This document shows, piece by piece, positions 45,576 through 56,820 of a stretch of DNA of 64,000 nt. Position numbers and translations under genes: made by a program. Under the pieces are notes generated by a model, which was not told where the DNA came from, searched no databases, and was given only the letters and a program-made list of their open reading frames with translations. The stretch is from assembly GCA_015179125.1 (NCBI GenBank), contig WHVA01000039.1, forward strand, positions 310,001 through 374,000, written 5' to 3'. The DNA comes from Gautieria morchelliformis (taxonomy: Eukaryota > Basidiomycota > Agaricomycetes > Gomphales > Gomphaceae). Within the stretch, counting starts at the first letter, position 1; each line of letters opens with the position of its first letter.

Positions 45576-46514
45576 ATTGCCACATCACCTATACCATTGC
45601 TCATTTAAATGGGGCATGCAGGCTTATTGTCTGCCATATTTAATCATGTGCACTTTGTCTCAGTCAACCAAATCAAGCCTGTAACTTATCAACTGCGGTT
45701 CTTCTTGTCTGAAGATAACTGCCGAGTACATTCACTTGTTTGTATGTGGTGATCCAATCTGAAGATAAGGATGTACATGGGAATCAAGCCTGGCATCAAC
45801 TGCCTTCCAGTACAGTACTGTGCACTATAACCCACATACAAGTGTGCCATGCATTCACTATGACATCCATTCCTTACTATCGTCCTGTGCTGGATGGAAT
45901 AAGGTTCAGCCCAGAGCGTGACTTTTCCCCTCACTCCCATCGTGAACTACTGGCCTATACTTCTTCTCTCACTCGCCCATCTCCAGCAACTACAAATTTG
46001 AAGCATGAGTATAACAGTGAGCATTCCCTAATCATAATCAGTCCAGCTTACTGTAAAAAGTGGTAGACATCCCGCCTAAGCTCGAGGTTCCACCGGATGA
46101 CTCAGACACTATATCCAAGCCGAAAGGAGCCAATGGAAGCCATCCCATGGTGGCTATTCATTAGCTACAGTTCTCAAATGGAATGCTACAGAATATAAGG
46201 CCATTTGGGTACAGCTATAATAGAAGTGTAGTACAGTGACCTGATCGCTGATATGATTACACCAGGAATACCTCTAAGAAAAGGCCAAAGAATCTTTGGA
46301 TATCTCTAAATTGTTCAATGACCAGGATCCTGATGTGATAGAATAAATCTGCCACCAGGTGAGTCTTAAGTTTGTCACAAGTCTTGGTTGGTGATATCTA
46401 TGCCACTAGGCAGACAACAAATTTCCAAGGCTTAAATCCTATATAGACCGATGGGCAACCAAGGATTTCTTAGCAAACTCTGTCAAGTCTGTTGATATCC
46501 TGTGTTCCCATATG
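45576..46514 (+). other. Region without a recognisable gene
   Basis: Short frames only; nothing is supported. Confidence 0.35.
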
Positions 46515-47510
46515 GTGCTGCCTGTCATGGAAGGTCAGCACGTTGAACGTTCTTTGTATACCATCATCACCATCCCTCACAGATCAGGTTCACTTCAGTA
46601 TACCCACCCTTACATAATTCACCGTTGCGTACTAGCTACACCGCCATGTGTGATGGGTCGTAACCAAATTGAGCATAATGGGGCACCATGTGCTGCCGGG
46701 TGCCAAGAATAGAAACGAAGATTGCGCACACTGTTGAGTAAAGGACGGTACGGCATGGATGCGGCACTTCGGTCTGCTAATGTAAGCCGATGATGCATGT
46801 GCCAATGACGCGTATAGGACACAAAAGAGAGAATGGGCAAAGGAGTGCAGTAAGATACAAGGAACTATAGAACAAGGAACTTAATACAATTAGGATAGAA
46901 TGTGTATTTAGGACAGTGACTCTCATTGCTGTCAGGACATTGAACTACAAACCTCTATAACGTATCTACTGTGAGCGCTTCGAGCTATACATGCTTCTTG
47001 TGCTTGCAAGCTTCGGGGCTTCTGCTTCCCAAATTGATGTGTGTCTTGTGGTGTGGCGTGCCAGAGAAGCGGCCTGCGCTTGATGTGAATCGACCCTAAA
47101 TGGGTATATCATGATCCACAGTTGATTGATCACTTGGATCATGATCGTCATATAAACTGCCATGTTAGGTGCTAGTGCGAGTTGATCGAGCGGGGAAGTG
47201 CTTTTCTTTGGAAATGAGCATGGGGAAGCAGTGACGTGTTGGACACGTTCCAAGAGGTGATGTGGTACAGGGGCGTGTGGCCCGTGTGTTCCAGGCACCC
47301 GCATTCCCTGACAGACTCCCGGATGCAGGGAGAATGTACAATGGCCTGTTGGGGGTGGGAGAAGGGTATAAATGCGAGAATCACGGACTGCGCAGAGGAG
47401 GAACAGAGGTCGAGGTGCAGGAGTGGAACAGATATGGAATGTTCGGATTTAGCCCCAGGTTGAGGGGTGATACGCGGCACGATCGGTCTATTTATATACA
47501 CAACCTTCTC
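46515..47510 (-). repeat. Dispersed repeat, copy 2 (inverted partner 37560-39000)
   Basis: This is the reverse-complement homologue of the repeat at 37560-39000. At 47446-47453 it holds a single GATTTAGC (GCTAAATC on the other strand) where copy 1 has the MITE and two copies. Divergence between arms is appreciable (many substitutions and small indels), so it is an old duplication or two members of a dispersed family. Confidence 0.75.
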
Positions 47511-48281
47511 GGAGCGTCCACCAGGATAGCCTCGAGCGCTCGAGCTCGCGCGTACCCTGTCGGTATACTGGTGGCAGCATTATCTTGGGTGATGAGAAAG
47601 GGTTTGAGAGCAAAACTTGGCATTTTGCCCTCAAACTCCTTTGTCAAGCTCAGACAAGAGAGAATTATTTTGCCCCACTTCAGAAGCAGAGTTTCTTGGC
47701 ACTACATCATCCCCTCTGATGTTGGACATATTAATGCAGGTGAACATCACCCGTGCCTTGTGGTCCAGGCTGTTAGACAGTGAGATGTAGGGTGGGGCAT
47801 GGGGGAGTGATGCTGTCATGGACTTTGGATCACAAGGTTGTCACAACAATTAGTTGGAATGGGCTCGGGAACGGAGAGACCTGATAGGAGGAAACTTGCC
47901 TGCAGAGGGTTGGTGGATGTCGACTGTGTGGGAGGATGATAGGCGGACCAGCGCCGAGCGGTCGGCGCCACGATAACAGTCAGTGAGGGACATTGTCGAT
48001 AGCCTCCCACAGGGGGTCTAAGGTATATGTTACGTGACTGTAGGGGATGGATTGCCATGCGTGACAGGGAGGGACCGCGCGAAAACGAAATGCATCTGAT
48101 GGCGATCCCAGCCACAGTGCGCGGCCCCGAGGGGCAGGCGCGGCCAGCCAGGGCTCCCATTGGGCAGTTGCTCCACCATTCTCATCCCCCATGCACGCCC
48201 TTACCACCATTCTTTGTCTTAGCAGTCTAAAATCTCGTGTGCCATACTGGGCCATGCTCCTCAGCCGAGTCCATCCAATGG
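47511..48281 (+). other. Region without a recognisable gene
   Basis: A GC-rich stretch at about 48060-48160 has no recognisable product. The sequence leads into the ammonium-transporter relic. Confidence 0.35.
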
Positions 48282-48492
48282 TATCTCTCCAATGTGACCA
48301 TGGGGTGCATCTACTCCCCAGGGGACATTGCCTGGGTCCTCGCCTCCGCCGCCCTCATCTGGCTCATCATTCCCGGTGTCAGTCCATTTCTTCCTCTATT
48401 CCCCCCGAACCCGCTGACCCCTCTATAGCATTCTTCTACTCCCATCTCCTTCGTCGCAAAACGTTCTCAGCATGGTCGGCTTGAGCATCATG
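48282..48492 (+). pseudogene. Ammonium transporter (MEP/AMT), N-terminal fragment
   Basis: The frame reads SNVTMGCIYSPGDIAWVLAS then AALIWLIIPG. After an intron of about 50 bp (ending CTATAG at about 48429) comes FFYSHLLRRK, then after a 1-nt frameshift VLSMVGLSIM. This is the first and second membrane-segment region of AMT/MEP ammonium transporters, which carry ammonium across the plasma membrane. The LINE 2 target site CTTGAGCATCATG (48480-48492) encodes the LSIM end. The adenine missing in the CGCAAAACG run explains the frameshift. The gene resumes after LINE 2 at 54523. Confidence 0.78.
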
Positions 48493-48524
<32 letters not shown>

Positions 48525-48907
48525 CCATGCTTTACGTCTTTTGGGGCCTCGCCCTATGTAAGACGGTAAGTACATTTTCCGTTTACTTGACCACCTTCTC
48601 TCCTTTCTTTCTGTCTCTGCTTACGCTGCGAGGCCCCGAGCTTGTCCGTGCCTGGTTTGGTGAGGGCATGGTTGGTTTCTCATCTTTCTCATTTCCTCTG
48701 CCTCTTTCACTGTCCTTTCTCTCTACCACTCTCTTTTCCCACTGGTAGCGCCAGGTCTCCGTATGGTTTTTCGAACCTCTTCGTGTCATGTACATATCTG
48801 AATAAATGTGTCAAAGCCTTGTGCCCTCCCAGTAGCACCTTTATCGATCTCGCCCCTCCTCTTAGTTTCTTTGCGAGCTTTTCTCTTTGCTTTTCATAGG
48901 CCAGGCA

Positions 48908-51900
48908 TCAGAACAGGTAATGGTGGACCGTCTCGTCCACTCTCCCACACACAGGGCATGTCGGTGAGTCTACCTTTCCTATCTTGTACAGATATTTGTT
49001 GAGCGCCACGTGGCCTGTTCTGAGCTGTACAAGTAGGCTTGCATGCCAGCGAGGCATGTTTCTTGTGATCTTCGAAGCCGCTGATGGCATGGAGGGGTCG
49101 ATTTCTAGAGCGAACTGCGCTCTCAGCGATTTGGCGAAGATGGCCTTTGCCTCTCTCTTCAGCTCTGTGTTTTGCCTCTGGACTTCGGCCGCCCTGCTAA
49201 TTGGTAGCAGCCCTCAACACTAGAATGGTATTTCCTGTTCTTCACTGGATTCTCCCCTCGCTGCTCTTTTGGCTTCCTCTTCTGCCCTCTCATTTCCCTT
49301 TATTCCTTCATGTCCAGGTACCCATCTCATAACCAGCTGTGTCTCTGGTTGGCATTCCGCAATGCCTTGGGCTTGTCTGTGGAGCGCATTGACCAAGTAT
49401 TGTCCAGGTATTGCTTTTTCTCTTCGCGTTGTCTGGATCGCAGCCTGATTGTCCATGGCTATTGTGTACCTTTCTCCTCTCTCTGCGTATAGCATCTTGG
49501 CCGTGATAGCTGCTCCTACGAATTCTGCTTCGAACACCATATGTTCCTGCTCTGTCCCCATGTACAGTCTTGCTGATCGCTGTTCCATGCCATCCCTGTA
49601 TAGTATGGCTGCGGCTCCCACTCCTCCCTCTATGCATGAGCCGTCTGAGTATACCATGACACCTGTTTCTTCCGCCGCTATTTCCTCCATTTCCCGCTCC
49701 TTGTTGTGTGGAATTCTTATGCGAAATGCCGGGGCCCATTTGGGCCCATGTACCACTGTTTCTATCTTCTCCATTCTATCTGGCTGAAGACCGTAAGCAT
49801 GGATTATTTCGTGGAGCGGTGAGCGGTGCCTTTTTACATATCTTTTGGCTGCCCTTTTGACTCTGGCTGCTAACAGGTGTGTGTGTGGTAGGCATGCGAG
49901 TCGTGCCGCGGCCCTGTGTACTATTTTAGAGACCAACTGTGGGAAGGGGAGCAGGTTGGCATGTGCGTCTAGGGTGTCGGTCACTGTGGTTCTGAGAGCC
50001 CCTGTTATATCTAGCGCCGCTTGCCTCTGTATTTGCGCCAGCTTGTTTATATGACCTTTGGTTCCCTTTCTCTTTCTGGTGTCTGGAATAAGAAAGATGT
50101 CAGCCATGTATAATACTCTAGGTACTGCCACTGTTAGATAATAATTTCTCATATGATTAGCTGTTATACCCTTCGTTGGTTTCGCGAGTCTCCTGTACTG
50201 TGCGATGTATGCTTCCCCCTTCCTGAGCGCATAGTTGGTGTGTTCCTTAAACCTCAGTTCCTGATCTATGACTACTCCCAAGAGCTTGTGCGTTGCTGTG
50301 GGCCTTATGGTGTTCTGTCCGATCTTTATCGTTGGCCTTGCAATCAGCCTTGTCTTGTTCGGCCTGTCTGGGTCTTTCTCTAGACGCCTGGTGAGCCCCA
50401 TTAAGCCGAACTTTTCTACAGCAAACTGGCAGTCGTGCGTTGTGGCCCAGCTGCATGCGCCCTCGGGTCTGGTCATTATGTCGGTCAGCTTTCCAAAAGC
50501 TTCCTGGAGGTCTTTCCCTTCAGCCACTAATGTCGTGTTGTCTACAAACCCTACGCAGTCTTCCCCATTCTCCCGGCGGGCCCTTTCTATCAGGTCCCCG
50601 TTATAAAACTAGTAGGCTATCACCGAGAGCGGACATGCTTGGTCCATTCCCCACCTATTGGCCTCGAAGGTGTGCTGAAGTCGTCGAAACTGACCGAGGT
50701 GAGTCGCCCTCCGACCTTTCTTCTTATCCAGTCTGTATATTCGGGTGGGACTCCCCTTCTGCGCATATTATGGGTAAGCCTGTCCAGAATTATACTTGGG
50801 AAAGCTCCCTTTATATCTAGGAATAGCACCCCCAGGACTCTTCCTCATCTCCATGCGTCCTTGGCCGCTGCTACTACATAGTGTATTGCATCAGTCGTTG
50901 TCTGCCCGGGTCTACAGCCAAAGTGGTTGTCTGGCAATAGGTGGTGCTTCTCCACCATTTTTACCAGGTCTTCCGCTACACACACTGGCAAGACCTTTCC
51001 TATCGTTTCTAGGAGCGCAATGGGTCTGTACGCCCCTGGCACCATATAGTCGGCTTGCCCCAGTTTTCGAAGGACTCTTGTTATCGAGTCCCTCCATTCT
51101 GGCCGATATGTTTTGAGCTCGAAATTTGCGCGGAATAGCAGCCCTATGTACGGCAACAAAGTGTCAGCACACTGTATTGTGATAACATTAGGAATACCAC
51201 TTTGTCCCAGAGCTTTAAACGGGTTTAGTTTGCCTATCGCTCTCCATATTTGATCATCCGTTACTGGCTGGTACTCAAAGGTAGGGTTTGGGTACTCGTA
51301 GTCTGTTGGTACCTGCTTGGCGCCCTCTTCTGGCTGTGGAAAGAATGTATTGAACAGCATGTCGGCTTTCTGTTCATTTGATCTCACCACCAGGTGTGTC
51401 CCGTTCAGCTGTGCTGCTGTTAGCGTTGGCACGCATGTTCGTCCCCCATCAGAAGCTTCCGCCGAGGCATACTTGTGCCCCATCCAGATCGTTTTCTGGT
51501 CGATGTTATCTAGAAAGTCTTCCCAATGGGCTTTCTTTTATTTTTCGATGGCATCTGCATAGTTATTCCTTGCTACCCTGTAGTCCTCATGTGCTGTATC
51601 TGATGGGTCATATCACCTCGCATATGAACGCCTGCCTAAATGCCTCATTTCCGCTCTTGTTCAAGTGAGTTGCAGTGACCACCACCGTTTCATGTATGGT
51701 GATGGTTTGCTTTGCGGAACTATCTCCTCAGTCGTGTCTGCTATGGTGGTCATGAGCGCGTTCAGGTTCGTGTTGAACTGCAGCGGTGTGAGGGGCGTCG
51801 GTGCATTAATGCCTGCTTTGAGCCTGGTCTCGAGCTTCTCATTGTATAGTTTCCAGTCTACCTCTCTGTAGTTCCGTTTTGGCTGCTGTGTGCGCCTGTA

Positions 51901-52663
51901 AGGTTACGTCAAGGTCGGTATCTATTGGGAAGTGGTCACTTTTTGGTGGCTGTTCCTCCAGTACTGGTCTGCAACTGGTTAGGCTCTCAGCTAGGCAGGC
52001 AGAGATGAAGACGTTATCCGTGCGAATGAGGTTTCCCGTGGCCATCGCTCTGAGCGTAGGCACTCCTTTGGGGAGTGCCATTTGCAGGTCATGCTCCGCC
52101 ACTGCATCCAGCAGCACTTGTGCCGCATCTAAGTTGGCCCTCGTGAACAGGTGCATGTTTCACAATTCATCCCACAAAGGGTGGTGCCTATTGAAGTCAC
52201 CAACCCAGACCATTCCCTCTACGTCGTGTTGTCAGTTTCCACTCCACGCCGCTCTGTCCTGTAGGAATTTCCGCGTGATTCTCAAACTATCTGAGTGTGC
52301 GCAATCGCAGTATAGGTTTAGGAGAAGTAAGTTACCCATATTTGTCCTTATCTCCATTCCTGTTACATCTGGCGACCCTACATCCACTGCTCCCCATGCG
52401 CTCATGGCTATCTTCTTATTCACCAGTATCATCAATCTTGTTCTCTTCTCTTTTTCTTGATAATGGGTTTTTGGGTATATCAAGTGCCAGCTGCTTGTGG
52501 CCCTGGCGTTGCCCAAAAAATCAATATAGGGTTCCTGTATCGCTATGATATCATAACAGTTTGGTGTGCACTTAGCTAGTAAATCGGCTGTGGCGGTGAG
52601 TGATTTGTTGACGTTCTGTTGTCGAATCTTCAAGTTTTTTAGTTGCTTGTTTTCTTCATTCAT
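48908..52663 (-). pseudogene. LINE 2 ORF2: endonuclease, RT (FVDN), RNase H; broken
   Basis: It starts MNEENKQLKNLKIRQQNVNK, overlapping the ORF1 stop. The endonuclease includes IIAIQEPYIDFLG, GDFNRHHPLWDE and SDHFPI, with in-frame TGA stops at 52232-52234 and about 52160. Sequence 51840-51480 is too frame-shifted to read well. RT pieces are PYIGLLFRANFELKTYRPEW, YRPIALLETIGKV and LFLDIKGAFPSI; a frameshift follows near 50640. The catalytic box reads FVDN where FVDD is required (Asn codon 50537-50539). RNase H has VYSDGSCIEGGVGAAAILY, MDNQAAIQ and GNERAEEEAKRAA, with a stop at about 49220. The tail has CPVCGRVDETVHHYLF. Inactive on several counts. Confidence 0.85.
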
Positions 52664-54366
52664 TCACGGCGTGGGTTATTGTCAATGTCCTCTCTTGTTT
52701 GCATCTGCTCTTGGTCGGTCGCGAAGTCGTATTCATCCAGGCGCCTTTGTCGAATCTCCCCTTCCTCTCTCACTGTCCACCCTTGGTCTCTGTGGCCTAT
52801 CTTAGGGTTCGCCACTCTCCTTCCTCCCCGCTCTCTCCTCCCATTCTCGTTCCATCCTCCACCCTCCCTTGTGTATGTCTCTGCCTCCCATCTTCTCCTG
52901 TCTAATTGTGTGCTGACTCTTCTGAAAATGTCTCCTGCATCCTCCACCTCGTCCTGGGCCCCCTGTTGTTCCCACGTTCTCAGGTCCTCGTTAGGAAAAT
53001 ACTTGTACGTATGCTCTGGGTCAGTTTTCTCTATTGCCAGACATGCTTCTATGAACTTTGGGCATGTTCTGTCCCATGAGGCGTGCCCAAGTGTGTCACA
53101 ATTGACGCACTTGAATTTGCTTAGGTTGGTTTCCTCACATTCTGCCATTCTATGCTTTCCCCCACATGTGCCACATTTGTCTGCACTGTCGCACTCTGTG
53201 GCGACATGCCACGCGTTATATCTCTGGCACTTGAGGCAGCGCCTCGGTTCTCTTTTTAGTCTTCTCGCCCATGTGCATTTTCCTGCTATAATTATCCCGT
53301 CCCTGATGCTTTGGTTTGCTGATTCTGTGCTGGCGAACTTTGCTATTATGTGCACTGATCTTTTTCCCACGGTTCTTCTGTGGATTGGTTTTATCCAGCG
53401 GGTTGCCAGAAGGGAGTCGGCCAGTAGTCTGGAGTCTCGCTCTATCTTCCTGAGCTCTGAAAGGGCATCTGGTGAGTGACTCAAGGGGACATATTCTACT
53501 ATCACCGATAATGCCCTGTCCTTTATCACCGCTGTGCTGCTGAACTTGCTGAGGAATGTTCTCCTATTTTCCTGGACCCATTTCGCCGCTTCTGCAGTGT
53601 CTAGCTCGAGTATTTTACCGCCTTGTGCCAATCTCTTGGTGCTGATGAATACTATATCGTTTAGGTCATGGTCCTCCCCTAGCTGATCTATGGCCTCATT
53701 CGCCTTCATGACCAACTCCTGCTCCGTCAAGTCTTTGAGCGTGTCTTGCTCTCCTTGCGGGTCCCTGTCTATTAGTATCTGTCGTTCTCTTGCCTTTGCT
53801 TTTGCTAGGTTGTTCAGGTGTGACAAGGGTATGTTTCCCTTAAGTGCCGCCGCATAATTCATTCCCCCCATCCCACTGTCTGTCCTTTGCTGTCCCTGCC
53901 AATCTATGCTGCCGACATGCTCTATGAGGTTGTTGGCTTCCTCAGCTGTCTGCTTGGCTACTGCAGCCGTGTTTCTCGCTGTGTCTGTCACCGTTCTGAT
54001 TTTTTCTATTATCGGGTTGAGGCTTCGTTCGACGTGTCGCAGGACTGCTGCCACTACGTTCTTCGCCACCTCTTCCATTATCAAAATCACCACCGCCCTC
54101 ACTCCCTCCTGTAGTGTCTTTCCAGTAGCGTTGTGCGCGAGTGAGAGCAGAGAGTAACTTAGCTGTTCCACTGACAGCTGGTCATCCTTTGCTAGATAGC
54201 CATGCTTGTCTAGGTAACTTCTCGCCTGTTCTCTGGTGTGCACTGCTGCCGTCAGTTCCGTTAGGAGTTCTAGTCTAGTTCTGCTGCTTGGAGGGTGTTG
54301 GTTGCCCAATCTTGTCCGGCTCTGTGACGTGGCAGGCGTTTGGGCGTCAACGCTCGGCGGCATCAT
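52660..54366 (-). CDS. LINE 2 ORF1 (gag-like, 568 aa, open)
   Basis: This intact frame starts MMPPSVDAQTPATSQSRTRL. The N-terminal half contains a likely helical/coiled-coil region (VVAAVLRHVERSLNPIIEKI, then ARNTAAVAKQTAEEANNLIE). The C-terminal part has three Cys/His knuckles, CLKCQRYNAWHVATEC, CGTCGGKHRMAEC and CVNCDTLGHASWDRTC, then a charged tail with RRERGGRR. ORF1 proteins of this class bind their own RNA to form the retrotransposition particle. Its TGA stop overlaps the ORF2 ATG as ATGA (52663-52660), which suggests coupled translation. It is the only undamaged LINE ORF in the window. Confidence 0.85.
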   Translation of the reverse strand: MMPPSVDAQTPATSQSRTRLGNQHPPSSRTRLELLTELTAAVHTREQARSYLDKHGYLAKDDQLSVEQLSYSLLSLAHNATGKTLQEGVRAVVILIMEEVAKNVVAAVLRHVERSLNPIIEKIRTVTDTARNTAAVAKQTAEEANNLIEHVGSIDWQGQQRTDSGMGGMNYAAALKGNIPLSHLNNLAKAKARERQILIDRDPQGEQDTLKDLTEQELVMKANEAIDQLGEDHDLNDIVFISTKRLAQGGKILELDTAEAAKWVQENRRTFLSKFSSTAVIKDRALSVIVEYVPLSHSPDALSELRKIERDSRLLADSLLATRWIKPIHRRTVGKRSVHIIAKFASTESANQSIRDGIIIAGKCTWARRLKREPRRCLKCQRYNAWHVATECDSADKCGTCGGKHRMAECEETNLSKFKCVNCDTLGHASWDRTCPKFIEACLAIEKTDPEHTYKYFPNEDLRTWEQQGAQDEVEDAGDIFRRVSTQLDRRRWEAETYTREGGGWNENGRRERGGRRVANPKIGHRDQGWTVREEGEIRQRRLDEYDFATDQEQMQTREDIDNNPRRE

Positions 54367-54509
54367 TTTTTGTTTTGCTTCCTTTTGTAGAAGCTTTGGT
54401 TGTCCTGCTGGCTGCCGTCAGCAGTAAGCTACACTGGTATATACGAGTAGTGTGTTTGAGAAAATGTTTATGGAGTATTTTGGTGGTGGTGGTATGCGTG
54501 AGAAAGCTC

Positions 54510-54700
54510 CTTGAGCGTCATGTGTTCGGCAGTCTTGTCCTTTCAGGTTAGCTCCATTTCACCCTGCCCTCAGGCCCAGCGCCCAGTGGGAGACCGTGGC
54601 TCCCTTCCTCCTCGTCGCTAACATCTTCCCACAGTGGTTCTTCTGGGATCCTCCCCTTCAGTGAGACAGGCAGTCACTAGTTTCGCAATTTCAGTGGCTA
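54510..54700 (+). pseudogene. Ammonium transporter, fragment after LINE 2
   Basis: After the duplicated CTTGAGCGTCATG the frame reads (V)FGSLVLSFQ. After an intron (about 54546-54633, ending CCCACAG) comes WFFWG, and in a shifted frame SSPFSETGS. This matches the AMT segment usually reading SFQWFFWG...FSETG. Combined with the left fragment it shows the LINE insertion point between the second and third membrane segments. A small deletion after WFFW breaks the frame, and nothing further of the gene is recognisable. Confidence 0.72.
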
Positions 54701-55157
54701 GCCTGCACCAAAAAAAAAATAATCAAAAATTTTTAAGTCGGGTTGTGTCGCCGAGTTGGGATCCACGTCATGTGCTCGTGTTGTCACGAAGCGATCGGGT
54801 GTACATCACCCCTGCTTCACATGTTCCTGTGTCGTAACTTGGTGGCACACGCAGTGTAAAGATATCTATCTTAAGCCTCAGGTCACAAGAGCACGACAGA
54901 ACTTGACCAATGTGTGGTATTCTGATGCTATGTAGTGACAGTGTAAGGGTAAGATGCGATGGGGACCGCTAGCCGGTTCCCACGCATAAACTATACAGTG
55001 GGTCCCTAAGGGGCCCACTGGGATTATGTAATAACTAATGTACATGTAGATACACGGGTTATTTACATGCAGGCGCTGGCTTTCAAACCCTGCCAGAACT
55101 GCTAAGTCGACCCAGAGTGTCCCTTAACCCGGAACCACCACAACACCCTACTTTCCC
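54701..55157 (+). other. Junction and probable 5' UTR of LINE 3
   Basis: A short A-rich stretch (54708-54735) follows the transporter relic. The rest has no long frame and probably includes the untranslated leader of LINE 3, whose 5' boundary I could not fix. Confidence 0.35.
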
Positions 55158-56820
55158 ATGCTATCCCAAGCACAAAAATCAATACACAGCCAACTCCCCC
55201 CATCCAACGTAGAGTGTACAGCTGACATCCAACAGCGGGCCGTCAGCATCCACCCCTCCAAGCGATGCCGAATCCAATGGCCTCAGGATCCAGCAAAAAG
55301 CCACCACTCCAGAGGAAAAACCCAGCGGTCACAGCCTACGGTCGGGGTCACAGGCCACAAACAAAGTCGGAGAATCACCCCCACACAATCAGGCGACAGG
55401 GTCCCCAGAAGATGCACATCAATACCTTCTCAGCAAGAGATTACTCCCAGAAAGGCAGAGCATCTCGTATCACAGTCTAGCCACAGTGTTGCTGCAGCTC
55501 GTGGAAGCGCAAGCAACCATACCCAAAACAACAGAAGAAGGTATCAGGGCTAGCAACATTACTAACTGACCTAGCTGACAGAACAATCATAGCTGAAGTG
55601 GCCACCGCCGTCAAAGAAAGGTTATGTGGAGTAAACGACATACTAACCCCTATATTGCAGAGCATTGAGTCGGCAATGGCGTTGATCAAGAATTCAACCA
55701 ACAGCTTAGCGGGGACAGTAGAAGAGTTGAGGCAGGAGAGCAATGGAACAGCGCAACACATAATAGAGGCAGTCACGGAGCAGGTGCCAGCCGTAGTAGC
55801 GCAGGGGGGGAACAGACACCAGCAAGCAAGCTAGGACGGTACCCAACATATGCAGCCGCGCTGGCGGCATGCGCAACAAAACCCATCAGCCTTCAATCCA
55901 GCATGTTGGCCAGATGCAACCTACACACTCGACAGATCCTCATTTAAAAAGCGCCAGAAGCCACAGACCATCAGGTAGCAAGACAAGCTGAGCCGGACAT
56001 ACTCAGCAAGGCCAATCTGGCAATCGGGGAGATGGAATGGGATGAAGGGCTAGAGAAACTGAAAGCGGTAGGGGTGCAGAGGTTACCAAGCGGTGTGTTC
56101 TAGGTAGAACTACAAATGGAAGAAGTGGCCGAACTCCTACAGGCCCACCAATTCTCATCCACCTTTCTCGCCAAATTCAGCCAGATGTCAGTCATGAGAC
56201 CCAGTAACTACTCAGTCATAGCGGAATTCGTGCCAATCAGGTTCGATCCTGACTCCCAAGCCGAGTTAGCAGAGGTTGAGAATGAAAACAGCTTAGAAAG
56301 TGGAGACATTGTCTCAGCGCATTGGATTACACCACCGGGGATGCGCACGCAGACTCAGTGCATGGCATACATGGTCATCCAGCTGCGAAATCGGATGGCG
56401 GCAAACACATTAATCAGGTGTGGGGCACTAATCACAGGCACCCGGGCTACAGTCAGAAAGATGTTACAAGAAGTCAAAAGATGCCTGAAGTGTCAAAAAC
56501 TAGGGGTCGCGCACATGGCCGCGCAGTGCCCTCAGACGGAGGACACGTGCGGCACGTGTGGCAACACGGGACACAGGGCAGCAGAGTGCAAAGTAACAGA
56601 CCCCAAAATTTACAGGTGCACTAATTGTGAAGATATAGGGCACGCAACCTGGGATCACAATTGCCCGCGTTTCAAGGAGAACACCCGACAGATCCAACTC
56701 AAGTATCTGGAAAATAACATGAGATTCTTCCCCTCTAGCAAAGACCCCCAGTCATGGGAGACAGCTCATGTTGCGCAAGAGCCTGAACGCAACTATCCTC
56801 CCCCAACAGCTTGCCCATGA
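55158..56820 (+). pseudogene. LINE 3 ORF1 (gag-like), frameshifted
   Basis: The N-terminal part reads MLSQAQKSIHSQLPPSNVEC and is basic and Ser/Gln-rich. After a frame change near 55500 come TDLADRTIIAEVATAVKERL and SLAGTVEELRQESNGTAQHI, with a stop near 55834. Another frame from 56116 (MEEVAELLQAHQFSSTFLAK) continues to the knuckles CLKCQKLGVAHMAAQC, CGTCGNTGHRAAEC and CTNCEDIGHATWDHNC. It ends at 56820. Homologous to LINE 1 ORF1 along its length, but it is in at least three frames and cannot be translated as one protein. Confidence 0.8.

Larger units (their letters stand above)
48493..54509 (-). mobile_element. LINE 2: full-length Tad-like non-LTR retrotransposon
   Basis: This 6017-bp element is on the minus strand with a 27-nt A tail (T run 48493-48519). 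It is flanked by 13-bp duplications with one mismatch: CTTGAGCATCATG at 48480-48492 and CTTGAGCGTCATG at 54510-54522. ORF1 is open; ORF2 is broken. It belongs to a different family from LINEs 1 and 3 by ORF1 sequence. It splits an ammonium-transporter exon. The mismatch in the duplication and the ORF2 lesions suggest an older insertion than LINE 1. Confidence 0.9.
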
